From Psychrobacter proteolyticus (lineage in GTDB: Bacteria > Pseudomonadota > Gammaproteobacteria > Pseudomonadales > Moraxellaceae): 64,000 nt of DNA. Where the stretch lies: the NCBI RefSeq assembly GCF_003350005.1, contig NZ_QLKS01000001.1, positions 663,946 to 727,945 on the forward strand, given 5' to 3'. Below the pieces are notes generated by a model. The model was not told the origin of the DNA. It worked only from the letters and a program-made list of their open reading frames with translations, and ran no database searches. Made by a program: the position numbers and the translations under genes. This document shows, one piece after another, positions 18,191 through 26,214 of the stretch (positions within the stretch are counted from its first letter, which is position 1; each line of letters starts with the position of its first letter).

Positions 18191-19393
18191 ATGAGCGAGT
18201 TGCAACTGTCTGACCGCGTTAACAACATCCAACCATCACCTACGCTAGCGATTACCAATAAAGCCAAAGAGCTAAAAGCAGCTGGTAAAGATATTATCGG
18301 TTTGGGCGCTGGTGAACCTGATTTTGATACTCCTGAACACATCAAAAAAGCAGCAATCGATGCAATCAATGATGGTTTTACGAAATATACGGCTGTCGAT
18401 GGTACGCCAGAGCTAAAAACAGCCATCATCGAGAAATTCAAGCGCGACAACGACATCAGCTATGAGCCAAACGAAATCCTAGTATCGGTCGGTGGTAAGC
18501 AGTCATTCTTTAACCTTGCCCAAGCATTTATCAATCCTGGCGACGAAGTCATCATCCCAGCACCATACTGGGTCAGCTATCCTGACATGGTTATCATCGC
18601 GGAAGGTGTGCCAGTCATCGTCAAATGCCCAGCTGAGCAAGACTTCAAAATCACCCCTGAGCAGCTAGAAGAGGCTATCACTGACAAGACTAAATTGTTG
18701 GTATTAAACAGCCCATCTAACCCAACAGGTATGATTTATACATTAGATGAGCTAAAGGCCATCGCTGAAGTATTGAAAAAGCATCCACAAGTTTATGTAG
18801 CTTCAGACGATATGTACGAGCACATCCGCTGGACAGGCGATAAGTTCTACAATATCTTAAACGCAGCACCTGAGCTAAAAGATCGCGCAATCATTTTGAA
18901 TGGTGTCTCTAAAGCGTATGCGATGACAGGCTGGCGTATCGGTTATGCGGGTGGCCCTGCTAAGCTAATCGGCGCGATGAAAAAGGTGCAGTCACAATCT
19001 ACCTCTTGCCCAACGTCAATCAGCCAAGTGGCTGCCGAAGTTGCTATCAGTGGCGATCAGAGCGTACTAGAGCCGATGGTAGCCGCTTTTGAGAAACGCT
19101 GTGACCTAGTCGTAGATGGTCTAAATGCCATTAAAGGCATTACTTGCCTGCGTCCTGATGGCGCATTTTATGTATACCCAAATATCGTACCGCTTATCAA
19201 AGCGGCTGGCCTATCATCATGTACTGAATTCTCAGCATGGTTATTGGACAAAGTTGGCGTGGCAGTCGTACCTGGTGATGCCTTCGGTCTTGGCGGCTAT
19301 ATGCGTATCTCGTACGCTACTGATGAGGCAACATTGAAAGATGCGCTATCACGTATCGAAAAAGCAGTGGCTGACTTAGACGTTGCTGAATAA
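18191..19393 (+). CDS. Aspartate aminotransferase, class I
   Basis: A 400-residue PLP enzyme converting aspartate and 2-oxoglutarate to oxaloacetate and glutamate (subgroup I-gamma, Thermus/Rhizobium AspC-like). Landmarks are GLGAGEPDFDTP at 37-48, GGKQSFFN at about 101-108, PYWVSYP, NSPSNPTGM at about 173-181, SDDMYEH at about 205-211 and the Schiff-base lysine Lys241 in NGVSKAYAMTGWRIGYA. The AAAAAGGA site before the ATG is strong. The gene is monocistronic, with a perfect terminator. Other class I transaminases share this fold, but the motif set fits AspC of this group best. Confidence 0.93.
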   Translation: MSELQLSDRVNNIQPSPTLAITNKAKELKAAGKDIIGLGAGEPDFDTPEHIKKAAIDAINDGFTKYTAVDGTPELKTAIIEKFKRDNDISYEPNEILVSVGGKQSFFNLAQAFINPGDEVIIPAPYWVSYPDMVIIAEGVPVIVKCPAEQDFKITPEQLEEAITDKTKLLVLNSPSNPTGMIYTLDELKAIAEVLKKHPQVYVASDDMYEHIRWTGDKFYNILNAAPELKDRAIILNGVSKAYAMTGWRIGYAGGPAKLIGAMKKVQSQSTSCPTSISQVAAEVAISGDQSVLEPMVAAFEKRCDLVVDGLNAIKGITCLRPDGAFYVYPNIVPLIKAAGLSSCTEFSAWLLDKVGVAVVPGDAFGLGGYMRISYATDEATLKDALSRIEKAVADLDVAE

Positions 19394-19427
19394 AACGTAA
19401 ATAGCAACGAGTCTTACCGCTGTTCAT

Positions 19428-19466
19428 AAAAAAGACGCCCTATACATTCTATAGGGCGTCTTTTTT
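19428..19466 (+). terminator. Terminator of aspartate aminotransferase gene
   Basis: Perfect 11-bp stem GACGCCCTATA / TATAGGGCGTC with a CATTC loop and six T. Confidence 0.93.
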
Positions 19467-19548
19467 ATGCGAGTCTTGGGCATAACTAGGAAAAACACGC
19501 TATCTCATCATTAAAATGACAATTTTTACTAATTATGCAAAAAAAGGC

Positions 19549-19576
19549 TTGACGTATTTTTTAACTTTGCTAGAAT
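19549..19576 (+). promoter_or_regulatory. Sigma-70 promoter of tRNA-Asn
   Basis: TTGACG at 19549-19554, a 16-bp spacer and TAGAAT at 19571-19576, followed by a G+C-rich discriminator (ACGCCCC). This is typical of stringently controlled stable-RNA promoters. Predicted start is near 19583, about 65 nt before the mature tRNA. Confidence 0.8.
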
Positions 19577-19648
19577 ACGCCCCACTTAGCAAGAACTCGT
19601 TAGAGACTTCTAAGGCTCGTTGTAAGCGATTAAACACTTACAGCCTAT

Positions 19649-19724
19649 TCTCCAATAGCTCAGTTGGTAGAGCAACGGACTGTTAATCCGTGTGTCCCTG
19701 GTTCGAGCCCAGGTTGGAGAGCCA
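19649..19724 (+). tRNA. tRNA-Asn (GTT)
   Basis: A 76-nt cloverleaf with acceptor stem TCTCCAA / TTGGAGA, discriminator G and encoded CCA. The D-arm is AGCTCAGTTGGTAGAGC, the anticodon loop CTGTTAA gives GTT at 19682-19684, and the T-arm is CCTGGTTCGAGCCCAGG. Confidence 0.97.
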
Positions 19725-19776
19725 CATTTTAGTAGTAAATTTCTTGAGTCAACTTTGATTCAATTATGGCATTTGC

Positions 19777-19809
19777 CAAAACCCTCATCAATTTGATGAG
19801 GGTTTTTTT
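19777..19809 (+). terminator. Terminator downstream of tRNA-Asn
   Basis: ACCCTCATCA pairs with TGATGAGGGT around a three-base loop and is followed by seven T, 55 bp after the tRNA. Confidence 0.9.
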
Positions 19810-19823
19810 ATGCGTATCATTTA

Positions 19824-20008
19824 GGGTCTGTTGAACATTCAAATATTAGGACTGCTGATCACTAAAATCGCATCAAAATAGGCGTAAACTGACGATAATG
19901 TCGAGACCTTAACTAGGCTTGCAACAACGTTTGAGGTGATTTTAGCATCAGCCTTTCAGGGCAGGGCTATTTTTTGCCAATACCACATTTTGAATGTTCA
20001 ACAGACCC
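19824..20008. mobile_element. MITE-like element with perfect terminal inverted repeats
   Basis: A 185-bp non-coding element. The left end GGGTCTGTTGAACATTCAAA (19824-19843) is the exact reverse complement of the right end (19989-20008). It is flanked on both sides by TA (19822-19823 and 20009-20010), which reads as a 2-bp target duplication. The identity extends one more base on each side (T...A). No transposase fits inside. A short open frame across its right half is not credible. Size, perfect ends and TA duplication fit a non-autonomous derivative of a TA-targeting insertion sequence (IS630 or some IS5-group families), a family assignment I cannot verify. Confidence 0.8.
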
Positions 20009-20147
20009 TAATATTGGTTATCTATTTTGCCAATTTGATAAGCGCTAATCACTACTTTATTTCATACTCGATTATGACAATCATATTCAAAAGCAAATAT
20101 CATTGTCACGATAAAATATTACTGTAGTAAGTTTTCTATTGGCTAGC

Positions 20148-21464
20148 TTAGCTTGGCAACATTGTTAGCATTGGCAACCATAACACCAATGCCAACAGTG
20201 TCACTAACAACACAGGCGGCGTGATCAGTAGACCAATCTTTATGTACTGTCCCCAGCTGATTTTGTAGTCCTTCTCTGCCAACACATGTAACCATAGCAA
20301 AGTAGCAAGACTGCCAATCGGCGTAAACTTAGGGCCCAAATCATTGCCGATGACATTGGCATAAATCATTAGCTCTCGTGTTGCTGCAGGCACTTGTGCT
20401 TGATCAATCGCAAGTGCGCCGACTAGGGTCGCTGGCATATTATTCATAACAGAAGCAACTATGGCGGATAAGAACCCTGTTCCAACCGTAGCAATGACTT
20501 CGCCTTGTTGTCCCAACCAGTTAAGTACTTGCGCACCATAGGCCGTAAGCCCCGCATTACCCAAACCATATACCACCAAATACATGCCGATCGAAAATAG
20601 TACGATTTGCCAAGGTGCCTTGCGTACTACATCGCTCACCGAGACCACCGCACCACGCCCGCCTTGCCATATGCGACCAGCGATTGCCATTAGTGCAACA
20701 GCAGCGATACCTGTGACCAGTGAAATAGGCAGCCCCAACGGCTCTGTTGCAAAATAGGCGAACAGTAGCAAACCTAATAGTGGAAAAGCAGCTCGGAATA
20801 CCAATGGATCGGTAATAGCAGACTCTGGAGCGCTGAGCTCGCTAGTCGAGTACGTTTTTGGAATATGACGTGCGTAGACAACCCACAATACCAGTAGCGT
20901 CGCTAATACAGACACTATATTGACTGGTACCATCACCGCGGCATAACGACCGAAACCAATATCGAAATAATTAGCACTGACAATATTGACTAAATTTGAG
21001 GTAACCAATGGCAGGCTTGCCGTATCAGCGATAAAACCTGTCGCTATAATAAATGCCAGAGCTGATGGTGGCGAAAATTTCAGACGTAGCAAGATAGCGA
21101 TGACGATCGGAGTCAGTAGTAGCGCTGCACCATCATTGGCAAAAAAGGCAGAAATAAAGGCGCCGAGCACGACAATCATCGGAAACAATAAGCGCCCTTG
21201 TCCATTGCCAAGGCGTGCCACATGTAATGCGGCCCAGCCAAAAAACCCTGCCCGATCTAAGATAAGCGAGATGATAATCAGCGCTACAAAAGTAAAGGTC
21301 GCATCCCAGACAATATTCCAGACAATACCCACATCTGATAACTGCACGACGCCAAGCGCTAACGCGACTAAAGCACCACCCATGGCGCTCCAACCGATAC
21401 CCAATCCTTTAGGTTGCCAGATAACTAAGACTAAAGTGACCACAAAAATAGCAAATGCAAGCAT
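20148..21464 (-). CDS. arsB: Arsenite efflux pump ArsB
   Basis: A 438-residue inner-membrane protein with about 12 hydrophobic segments, of the ArsB/NhaD ion-transporter superfamily. ArsB exports arsenite (or antimonite) in exchange for protons. Recognisable stretches are FVALIIISLILDRAGFFGWAAL (about 57-78), the FFANDGAALLLTP segment at about 106-118, TASLPLVTSNLVNIVSANYF and the VMNNMPATLVGALAI segment near residue 335. The last gene of the arsR-arsC-arsH-arsB operon, 67 bp after arsH. AAGGTCG lies before the ATG. No ArsA ATPase is seen, so it probably works as a secondary pump. Confidence 0.95.
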   Translation of the reverse strand: MLAFAIFVVTLVLVIWQPKGLGIGWSAMGGALVALALGVVQLSDVGIVWNIVWDATFTFVALIIISLILDRAGFFGWAALHVARLGNGQGRLLFPMIVVLGAFISAFFANDGAALLLTPIVIAILLRLKFSPPSALAFIIATGFIADTASLPLVTSNLVNIVSANYFDIGFGRYAAVMVPVNIVSVLATLLVLWVVYARHIPKTYSTSELSAPESAITDPLVFRAAFPLLGLLLFAYFATEPLGLPISLVTGIAAVALMAIAGRIWQGGRGAVVSVSDVVRKAPWQIVLFSIGMYLVVYGLGNAGLTAYGAQVLNWLGQQGEVIATVGTGFLSAIVASVMNNMPATLVGALAIDQAQVPAATRELMIYANVIGNDLGPKFTPIGSLATLLWLHVLAEKDYKISWGQYIKIGLLITPPVLLVTLLALVLWLPMLTMLPS

Positions 21465-21531
21465 TGTACGACCTTACTTAAGCTGATTTTATTCAGCCGA
21501 TTTAATATAGGAAATTAGATCGATTAGGAGG

Positions 21532-22305
21532 TTAGATCGATTTTTGATTGACGCGGCTCGATAGTTCTTCAGCACTCTCGACGCGTTCTGAATAGCGATC
21601 GGTGAGATAGTCTGAAAGTCCACGTGTGAGCCAAGTAAACTTCACTAGCTCCTCACAGACATCAACAAGGCGCAGATATAATGGAGACATATCCATGCGA
21701 TTGTCGTCGTTGAACTCTAAGAACGCTTTGGGTATCGAAGATTGATTGGGGATAGTGATCATCCGCATCCAGCGCCCAAGAATACGCATCTGATTAACCG
21801 TATTAAAGCTCTGACTACCGCCGCTGACTTGCATCAGTGCTAGGGTTTTACCTTGAGTTGGACGTACGCCACCTAGGGACAGCGGTATCCAGTCGATTTG
21901 CGCTTTCATGATACTGGTAATACTGCCGTGACGCTCTGGACTGACCCACAGCATGCCTTCTGACCACTGCGCCAGCTCCCGCAATTCTTGTACTTTAGGA
22001 TGGTCTGAATCTACATCGTCAGGCAACGGTAACCCAGATGGATCAAACATTTTTACTTCACAACCATACCAACGTAGCAATCGGCTAGACTCTTCAGCGG
22101 CCAATCTAGAAAACGAGCGTGCACGGACAGAACCGTATAGCACTAATATTTTCGGTGGATGACGTGAGTCATTTGGCGCAACCAAAGAATCAATGTCGAT
22201 AGGCTGAAGATTATCTATATCGATATTGGGTAGATCATCGAGGCCAGATTCTGGCGAAGCAGTAGGATCAACTGCTAATGTTTGGTCAACCTCAGTGTTT
22301 GTCAT
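21532..22305 (-). CDS. arsH: Arsenical resistance protein ArsH, NADPH-dependent FMN reductase
   Basis: ArsH is a flavoprotein that oxidises trivalent organoarsenicals and reduces quinones or oxygen with NADPH. The FMN phosphate loop [16 protein letters not shown] is followed by [22 protein letters not shown], the typical ArsH signature that surrounds the flavin. The N-terminal extension of about 50 acidic residues (two [18 protein letters not shown] repeats) is longer than in many homologues. I start at the ATG at 22305 preceded by CGAGG. A TTG three codons upstream is also open. The start overlaps the end of arsC by 14 bp, indicating translational coupling. Confidence 0.94.
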   Translation of the reverse strand: MTNTEVDQTLAVDPTASPESGLDDLPNIDIDNLQPIDIDSLVAPNDSRHPPKILVLYGSVRARSFSRLAAEESSRLLRWYGCEVKMFDPSGLPLPDDVDSDHPKVQELRELAQWSEGMLWVSPERHGSITSIMKAQIDWIPLSLGGVRPTQGKTLALMQVSGGSQSFNTVNQMRILGRWMRMITIPNQSSIPKAFLEFNDDNRMDMSPLYLRLVDVCEELVKFTWLTRGLSDYLTDRYSERVESAEELSSRVNQKSI

Positions 22306-22699
22306 GAGTAACAACCTCGCCGTCTTCTTTTGTGAAGCTACTTACTGGATTGGCTAACAACTCAAACACACGTTCAGAAGGACGGCATAGAGCAGCGCCT
22401 TTATCAGTCACCACGATAGGACGGTTGATTAAAATAGGATGCGCAATCATAGCATCGATAATTTGATCGTCAGACAACTCAGGATTATCTAGACCAAGTT
22501 CATCATTGATAGTTTCTTTGCTTCTTAATAGTTCTCTAGGCGAAATCTGCATTTGTGCCAACAGCTCCACTAAACGGTCGCGCGTTGGTGTATTTTTCAG
22601 GTATTCCACCACTTCTGGCTCTTCACCTGATGCTTTAATAATGGCAAGCGTGTTACGAGATGTACCGCATTTAGGATTATGAAAGATTAATGGTTTCAT
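22292..22699 (-). CDS. arsC: Arsenate reductase ArsC, glutaredoxin-coupled
   Basis: A 135-residue thioredoxin-fold arsenate reductase that converts arsenate to arsenite with glutathione/glutaredoxin. The catalytic cysteine is Cys11 in [11 protein letters not shown]. The arginines that hold arsenate are in SPRELLRSK (about 52-60) and the [13 protein letters not shown] segment (about 91-103), matching the plasmid R773 ArsC type. AGGTG lies 8 bp before the ATG. It overlaps arsH at its 3' end and follows arsR by 56 bp. Confidence 0.95.
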   Translation of the reverse strand: MKPLIFHNPKCGTSRNTLAIIKASGEEPEVVEYLKNTPTRDRLVELLAQMQISPRELLRSKETINDELGLDNPELSDDQIIDAMIAHPILINRPIVVTDKGAALCRPSERVFELLANPVSSFTKEDGEVVTHDKH

Positions 22700-22755
22700 A
22701 GTGTTTACACCTATTTTATGTATTTATTGAATTGATAATTGGTTTAATCATTACT

Positions 22756-23106
22756 TTACTCAGCAGGCTCATTTACTCTGCAGCCGCTCAGGCTATCCAT
22801 GAGTGACGCACATAATTCTGGATGTCCTGCACAGCAATCTTGCAACAGGAACTGAATGACGTTATCCATATGAGATAGCGAAGCACGATAGATAATTTGT
22901 CGGCTATGACGCTGTGAGACTACCCACCCTGCCCGTGCCAGCACCGATAGATGGGCTGACATTGTGTTATGAGGAACAGAGAGCTGACGGGCTATTTCGC
23001 CCGCAGGTAGGCCTTCAGGCTCATGGCTGACGAGCAGCTTAAAAGCCTTTAAACGAGTATTTTGAGAGAGCGCAGCAAAGCTTGCGATAGCATTAGTTAT
23101 TTCCAT
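22756..23106 (-). CDS. arsR: Arsenic-responsive repressor ArsR
   Basis: A 116-residue winged-helix repressor of the ArsR/SmtB family that heads the ars operon. The recognition helix is in VPHNTMSAHLSVLARAG (about 44-60). It lacks the classical alpha-3 C-V-C arsenic site. Instead cysteines cluster at the C-terminus, Cys91, Cys92 and Cys99 (CCAGHPELC) plus Cys109. This resembles the C-terminal As(III) site known from Acidithiobacillus ferrooxidans ArsR. No Shine-Dalgarno sequence is visible before the ATG, and a promoter match ends 7 bp upstream (see 23114-23141), so the mRNA may be leaderless. Confidence 0.93.
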   Translation of the reverse strand: MEITNAIASFAALSQNTRLKAFKLLVSHEPEGLPAGEIARQLSVPHNTMSAHLSVLARAGWVVSQRHSRQIIYRASLSHMDNVIQFLLQDCCAGHPELCASLMDSLSGCRVNEPAE

Positions 23107-23128
23107 ATGTCCAATAATACAGACATAT
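23105..23128. promoter_or_regulatory. Candidate ArsR operator
   Basis: Perfect inverted repeat ATATGTC-N10-GACATAT covering the arsR start codon and the predicted -10 box. A second, wider inverted repeat ACAGATAT-N18-ATATCTGT lies at 23148-23181. Position over the promoter is as expected for autorepression; the protein-site pairing is inferred. Confidence 0.6.
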
Positions 23129-23477
23129 TAAAATAATTCAATGTTTTACAGATATTTTTATTCTAAAAAAGATATATCTGTGTGATTAAACTATATATAC
23201 CAACGAGTAAAAGCGATTAATCAAATAGTGAAAATAATGATCACTTCACCTTTTCAACCTAAAATCCTCTACGTTTAGCCTTATGTAAATAACAAGTTTA
23301 ATATATGTTATTGTATATTGATGACACTTATAAGTTCATGCTAGATTGAATACAAGTTTATGCAACAGTAAAACTATATTTGGCTGGTAGCTCTCGCTCT
23401 GTACTGCCAACAAACCTGATCAAAATAACTATTATGATTAAAACAACTATGATTAAAACAACAATAAGGAAATGATC
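23107..23477. other. Divergent arsR / MBL-rhodanese intergenic region
   Basis: About 370 bp, AT-rich. It holds the ars operator and promoter at the left. On the right, short direct repeats of (ATTAAAACAAC/TATGATTAAAACAAC type) lie at about 23430-23463, just before the ribosome binding site AAGGA. No gene seen. Confidence 0.5.
23114..23141 (-). promoter_or_regulatory. Predicted arsR operon promoter
   Basis: On the minus strand TTGAAT (23141-23136), 16 bp, then TATTAT (23119-23114). The -10 box ends 7 bp before the arsR ATG, so transcription would begin at or very near the start codon. Confidence 0.55.
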
Positions 23478-24827
23478 ATGCTACTAGAGAAAATTAAGAC
23501 ACCTGGACTTTCGCACTTATCCTACTTGGTAGGCTCTGGCGGTCAAGCAGCGGTAATTGACCCACGTCGTGACTGTGCGATATATGTAGAAAAAGCGCGC
23601 GCAGCAGGGCTTGAGATTACTCATATTTTTGAGACACATCGTAATGAGGATTTAGTTTCTGGCGCACCTATCTTGGCCGTAATGACAGGAGCAACCGTTT
23701 TACATGGCCCCAACCCAGAACAACCTGTTGTCTACGCTGAGACCGCACGCAATGGTGATTGCTTTTCAATTGGCCAATTAGAAATCCGTGTCTTAGAAAC
23801 GCCTGGTCATACCGATGATCACCTTGCTTATGCGCTGTTTGACACGGCGTACCCAGATAAGGCGGTTGGCATTTTTACTGGCGATGCGCTTTTTGTAGGT
23901 GATGTCGGTCGTACTGACTTCTATCCCAATCGTCGTAGAGAAGTTGCAGGTTTACTTTATGACTCGTTACAAGACATTTTAACGCTCGGTGATCAGGCGA
24001 TTATTTATCCGGCTCATGGTGCAGGGTCAGTCTGTGGTTCAGGTATGGCGGAGCGAGAGTTTTCTACCGTCGGTCATGAAAGAATGAACAATCCACGCTT
24101 ACAGATTACTGATCGTGAGACATTTATTGACTTCAAGACGAGCGAAAACCATTATCAGCCACCCTATTTCAGATTGATGGAGCGCCTTAATATGGAAGGT
24201 GGTGAAGCGCCTCCAGTCGTTATGCGTCCGCGTAACCTTTCACTTAAACAGCTTCATGACTGCGATGCTGATCATCTCATCGATATTCGTGAACCAATGG
24301 CGTATGCGTCAGGACACCTGCCCGGTTCTATGAGCTTACCTGTCAATATGCTACCTGCGTTTGCTGGATGGTTTATCGAGGAAGGACAAAGCTTAGCACT
24401 GATTGCCTCTAATGAAGAGCAACTTGCGACTGCGATGGAGCATCTGGTACGTATTGCTTTTGATAATATTATAGGTGGCTATGTAGGTGTCGTCCCTGCT
24501 GCTGCAAAAGGTGAGCAGATGCAGCAAACCCCTATGATCGATACAACCGAGGTAGAGAGTCGCCTTAATAATTCTCAGAACTGGACATTGCTCGATGTAC
24601 GCGATATCGATGAGAGGAATACCAATGCGATCGAAGGCTCACAGCATATCTATGTTGGACACCTGAACGAGCGTTGGCATGAGCTTGACCAAAGTCGCCA
24701 CTATACATTGATATGTGCCAGTGGTGCTCGGGCAACGATAGCAGCAGGATGGCTCGCTAGTCGAGGTTTTGAGCACATTGATATCTATTTAGGGTCAATG
24801 GGTGCGTGGCAAGCAATGCATGAGTAA
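23478..24827 (+). CDS. MBL-fold hydrolase with tandem rhodanese domains (persulfide dioxygenase-like)
   Basis: A 449-residue protein. The N-terminal metallo-beta-lactamase domain (1-230) resembles ETHE1-type persulfide dioxygenases. The iron ligands expected for that group are kept: His54 (ETHRNED), His111 (TPGHTDDH) and Asp136 (FTGDALF). The rest of the usual HxHxDH motif is altered to H-R-N-E-D-L. Two rhodanese-like domains follow. The first (about 255-335) has no catalytic cysteine; the second (about 353-449) has Cys413 in LICASGAR. A role in sulfide or persulfide oxidation and sulfur transfer is likely. I start at the ATG at 23478, 7 bp after AAGGA, rather than the ATG two codons upstream. 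It is divergent from the ars operon, so thiol stress from arsenic may link them. Confidence 0.88.
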   Translation: MLLEKIKTPGLSHLSYLVGSGGQAAVIDPRRDCAIYVEKARAAGLEITHIFETHRNEDLVSGAPILAVMTGATVLHGPNPEQPVVYAETARNGDCFSIGQLEIRVLETPGHTDDHLAYALFDTAYPDKAVGIFTGDALFVGDVGRTDFYPNRRREVAGLLYDSLQDILTLGDQAIIYPAHGAGSVCGSGMAEREFSTVGHERMNNPRLQITDRETFIDFKTSENHYQPPYFRLMERLNMEGGEAPPVVMRPRNLSLKQLHDCDADHLIDIREPMAYASGHLPGSMSLPVNMLPAFAGWFIEEGQSLALIASNEEQLATAMEHLVRIAFDNIIGGYVGVVPAAAKGEQMQQTPMIDTTEVESRLNNSQNWTLLDVRDIDERNTNAIEGSQHIYVGHLNERWHELDQSRHYTLICASGARATIAAGWLASRGFEHIDIYLGSMGAWQAMHE

Positions 24828-24852
24828 CTCTTTACCCTTAACTAAAATCTAC

Positions 24853-24901
24853 AATGAGCTAAACGCATTATAAATTCCAGATAATGCGTTTAGCTCATTT
24901 A
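24853..24901 (+). terminator. Hairpin after the MBL-rhodanese gene
   Basis: An 18-bp perfect stem (24854-24871 with 24881-24898) around a 9-base loop. Only three T follow, so termination may be imperfect despite the long stem. The rest of 24902-25103 shows no recognisable feature. Confidence 0.75.
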
Positions 24902-25103
24902 AAATGCTGTATCAAAGATAAATACGATGACAACCCTACTTTTATTCAATATAAGACTGATATAAAAGAAGGGTCGTCGTTTTAGCTGACTTCTAAGTGA
25001 TATGACTTAAGTACAGATAAATCATAGCTCTAGGTTCTAACTCTTACTATATTTCCTTATCTGACTTATCACTCATAAAACATAGATACATAAAAAACAG
25101 ACA

Positions 25104-25135
25104 CAAAAAAACCTCAAACAATCTAATGTTTGAGG
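25104..25135 (-). terminator. Terminator of the tRNA-Val/tRNA-Asp unit
   Basis: On the minus strand CCTCAAACA pairs with TGTTTGAGG and is followed by a run of seven or more T. Confidence 0.9.
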
Positions 25136-25177
25136 CGAAACTTGCTTAAACCCAAAGGTCTAAATTCGTTTTAAATA

Positions 25178-25254
25178 TGGCGCAGCGGACGGGACTCGAA
25201 CCCGCGACCCCCGGCGTGACAGGCCGGTATTCTAACCAACTGAACTACCGCTGC
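25178..25254 (-). tRNA. tRNA-Asp (GTC)
   Basis: 77 nt with encoded CCA. The acceptor stem is GCAGCGG/CCGCTGC and discriminator G. The anticodon loop CTGTCAC gives GTC (plus-strand 25218-25220), and the T-arm contains GGTTCGAGTCC. It follows tRNA-Val by 37 bp on the same strand. Confidence 0.97.
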
Positions 25255-25291
25255 TTAGGTCTCTTAGCTTGTTTAGCCACTTGCTAAGAAG

Positions 25292-25367
25292 TGGTGGGTG
25301 ATGACGGATTCGAACCGCCGACATTCTGCGTGTAAGGCAGACGCTCTACCAACTGAGCTAATCACCC
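25292..25367 (-). tRNA. tRNA-Val (TAC)
   Basis: 76 nt with encoded CCA. The acceptor stem is GGGTGAT/ATCACCC, the D-arm AGCTCAGTTGGTAGAGC, and the anticodon loop CTTACAC gives TAC (plus-strand 25332-25334). It is first in the transcript with tRNA-Asp. Confidence 0.97.
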
Positions 25368-25447
25368 TTCGAACAATTGCTAGGCAATTTATTCAACATC
25401 AACTGAGCTCTTAAGTTTGTCACTAAGCTCTGCTGCTGTGGGAGTGT

Positions 25448-25475
25448 ATTATATAGATTTACTGTTGGGTGTCAA
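25448..25475 (-). promoter_or_regulatory. Sigma-70 promoter of the tRNA-Val/tRNA-Asp unit
   Basis: Consensus TTGACA (25475-25470) and consensus TATAAT (25453-25448) with a 16-bp spacer, 80 bp upstream of tRNA-Val. Both hexamers are perfect, as expected for a stable-RNA promoter. Confidence 0.88.
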
Positions 25476-25591
25476 ACAGTATTTACGACTTTTTTAGATA
25501 TTTTTTCTATTTTTATTAGAATATCTAGCAAGCATTTGTTTTTATTGGCTTTATATTTTCATACAAACCCAGTGTTTTTTAGGTTTAGTGC

Positions 25592-26077
25592 TTATTTGTT
25601 AGCCAGTGCTTGCTCGATGTCGTTTTTAATGGCTTCTGGCTTGGTCGTTGGTGCATAACGGTCAACAACTTGGCCTTTACTATCGACTAGGAACTTGGTG
25701 AAATTCCACTTGATACCATCTGTTAGCACGCCACCCTTTTGTTCTTTTAGCCATTCATAGATAGGATGAGCATTTGCGCCATTGACATCAGTCTTTGCCA
25801 TCATTGGAAAACTGACACCATAGTTCTTTTGGCAAAACGCACCAATCTCGTCATTGCTACCTGGATCTTGGCTACCAAATTGGTTACAAGGAAAACCGAC
25901 GACAACCAGTCCTTGATCCTTATACTGTTGATATAGTGATTCTAAACCTTCGAACTGCGGCGTAAATCCACATTTGCTTGCGGTATTGACGATTAATAAT
26001 ACTTTATCTTGGTAATCTGAAAATGCTTGCGAGTTACCATCCATGCGCTCAGCCGTAAAATCATAAATTGTGCTCAT
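25592..26077 (-). CDS. Glutathione peroxidase family protein (thiol peroxidase)
   Basis: A 161-residue member of the GPx family, of the bacterial BtuE type that reduces hydroperoxides, usually with thioredoxin. The peroxidatic residue is Cys36 (NTASKCGFTPQ) in place of selenocysteine. The catalytic tetrad partners are Gln70 (FGSQDPG) and the Trp-Asn of KWNFTKFLVD. Cys86 (AFCQKNYG) is placed like the resolving cysteine of thioredoxin-dependent enzymes. I start at the second of two adjacent ATG codons, which gives 6 bp spacing from AAGGA. msrB lies upstream on the same strand, 138 bp away, making an oxidative-damage pair. Confidence 0.94.
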   Translation of the reverse strand: MSTIYDFTAERMDGNSQAFSDYQDKVLLIVNTASKCGFTPQFEGLESLYQQYKDQGLVVVGFPCNQFGSQDPGSNDEIGAFCQKNYGVSFPMMAKTDVNGANAHPIYEWLKEQKGGVLTDGIKWNFTKFLVDSKGQVVDRYAPTTKPEAIKNDIEQALANK

Positions 26078-26214
26078 CATTTATCCTTAAATTGAGGTTT
26101 TTATTGTTTTGGGTGTTTATGCACTACTTCTTTTTCTATCATACACATAATAAAACTATTGAAAAGGAAGCACCGTGCACTTCCCTTTCACGTTTCTAAT
26201 ACTACTTAGACTAC

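Noticed and set aside
19936..20127. 63-codon open frame across the right half of the MITE
   Set aside because: It spans an element end and the target duplication, has no ribosome binding site, and does not look like a transposase piece.
20986..21486. 166-codon antisense frame over arsB
   Set aside because: Long only because the arsB codon usage leaves stops rare in that frame; arsB motifs fix the true strand.
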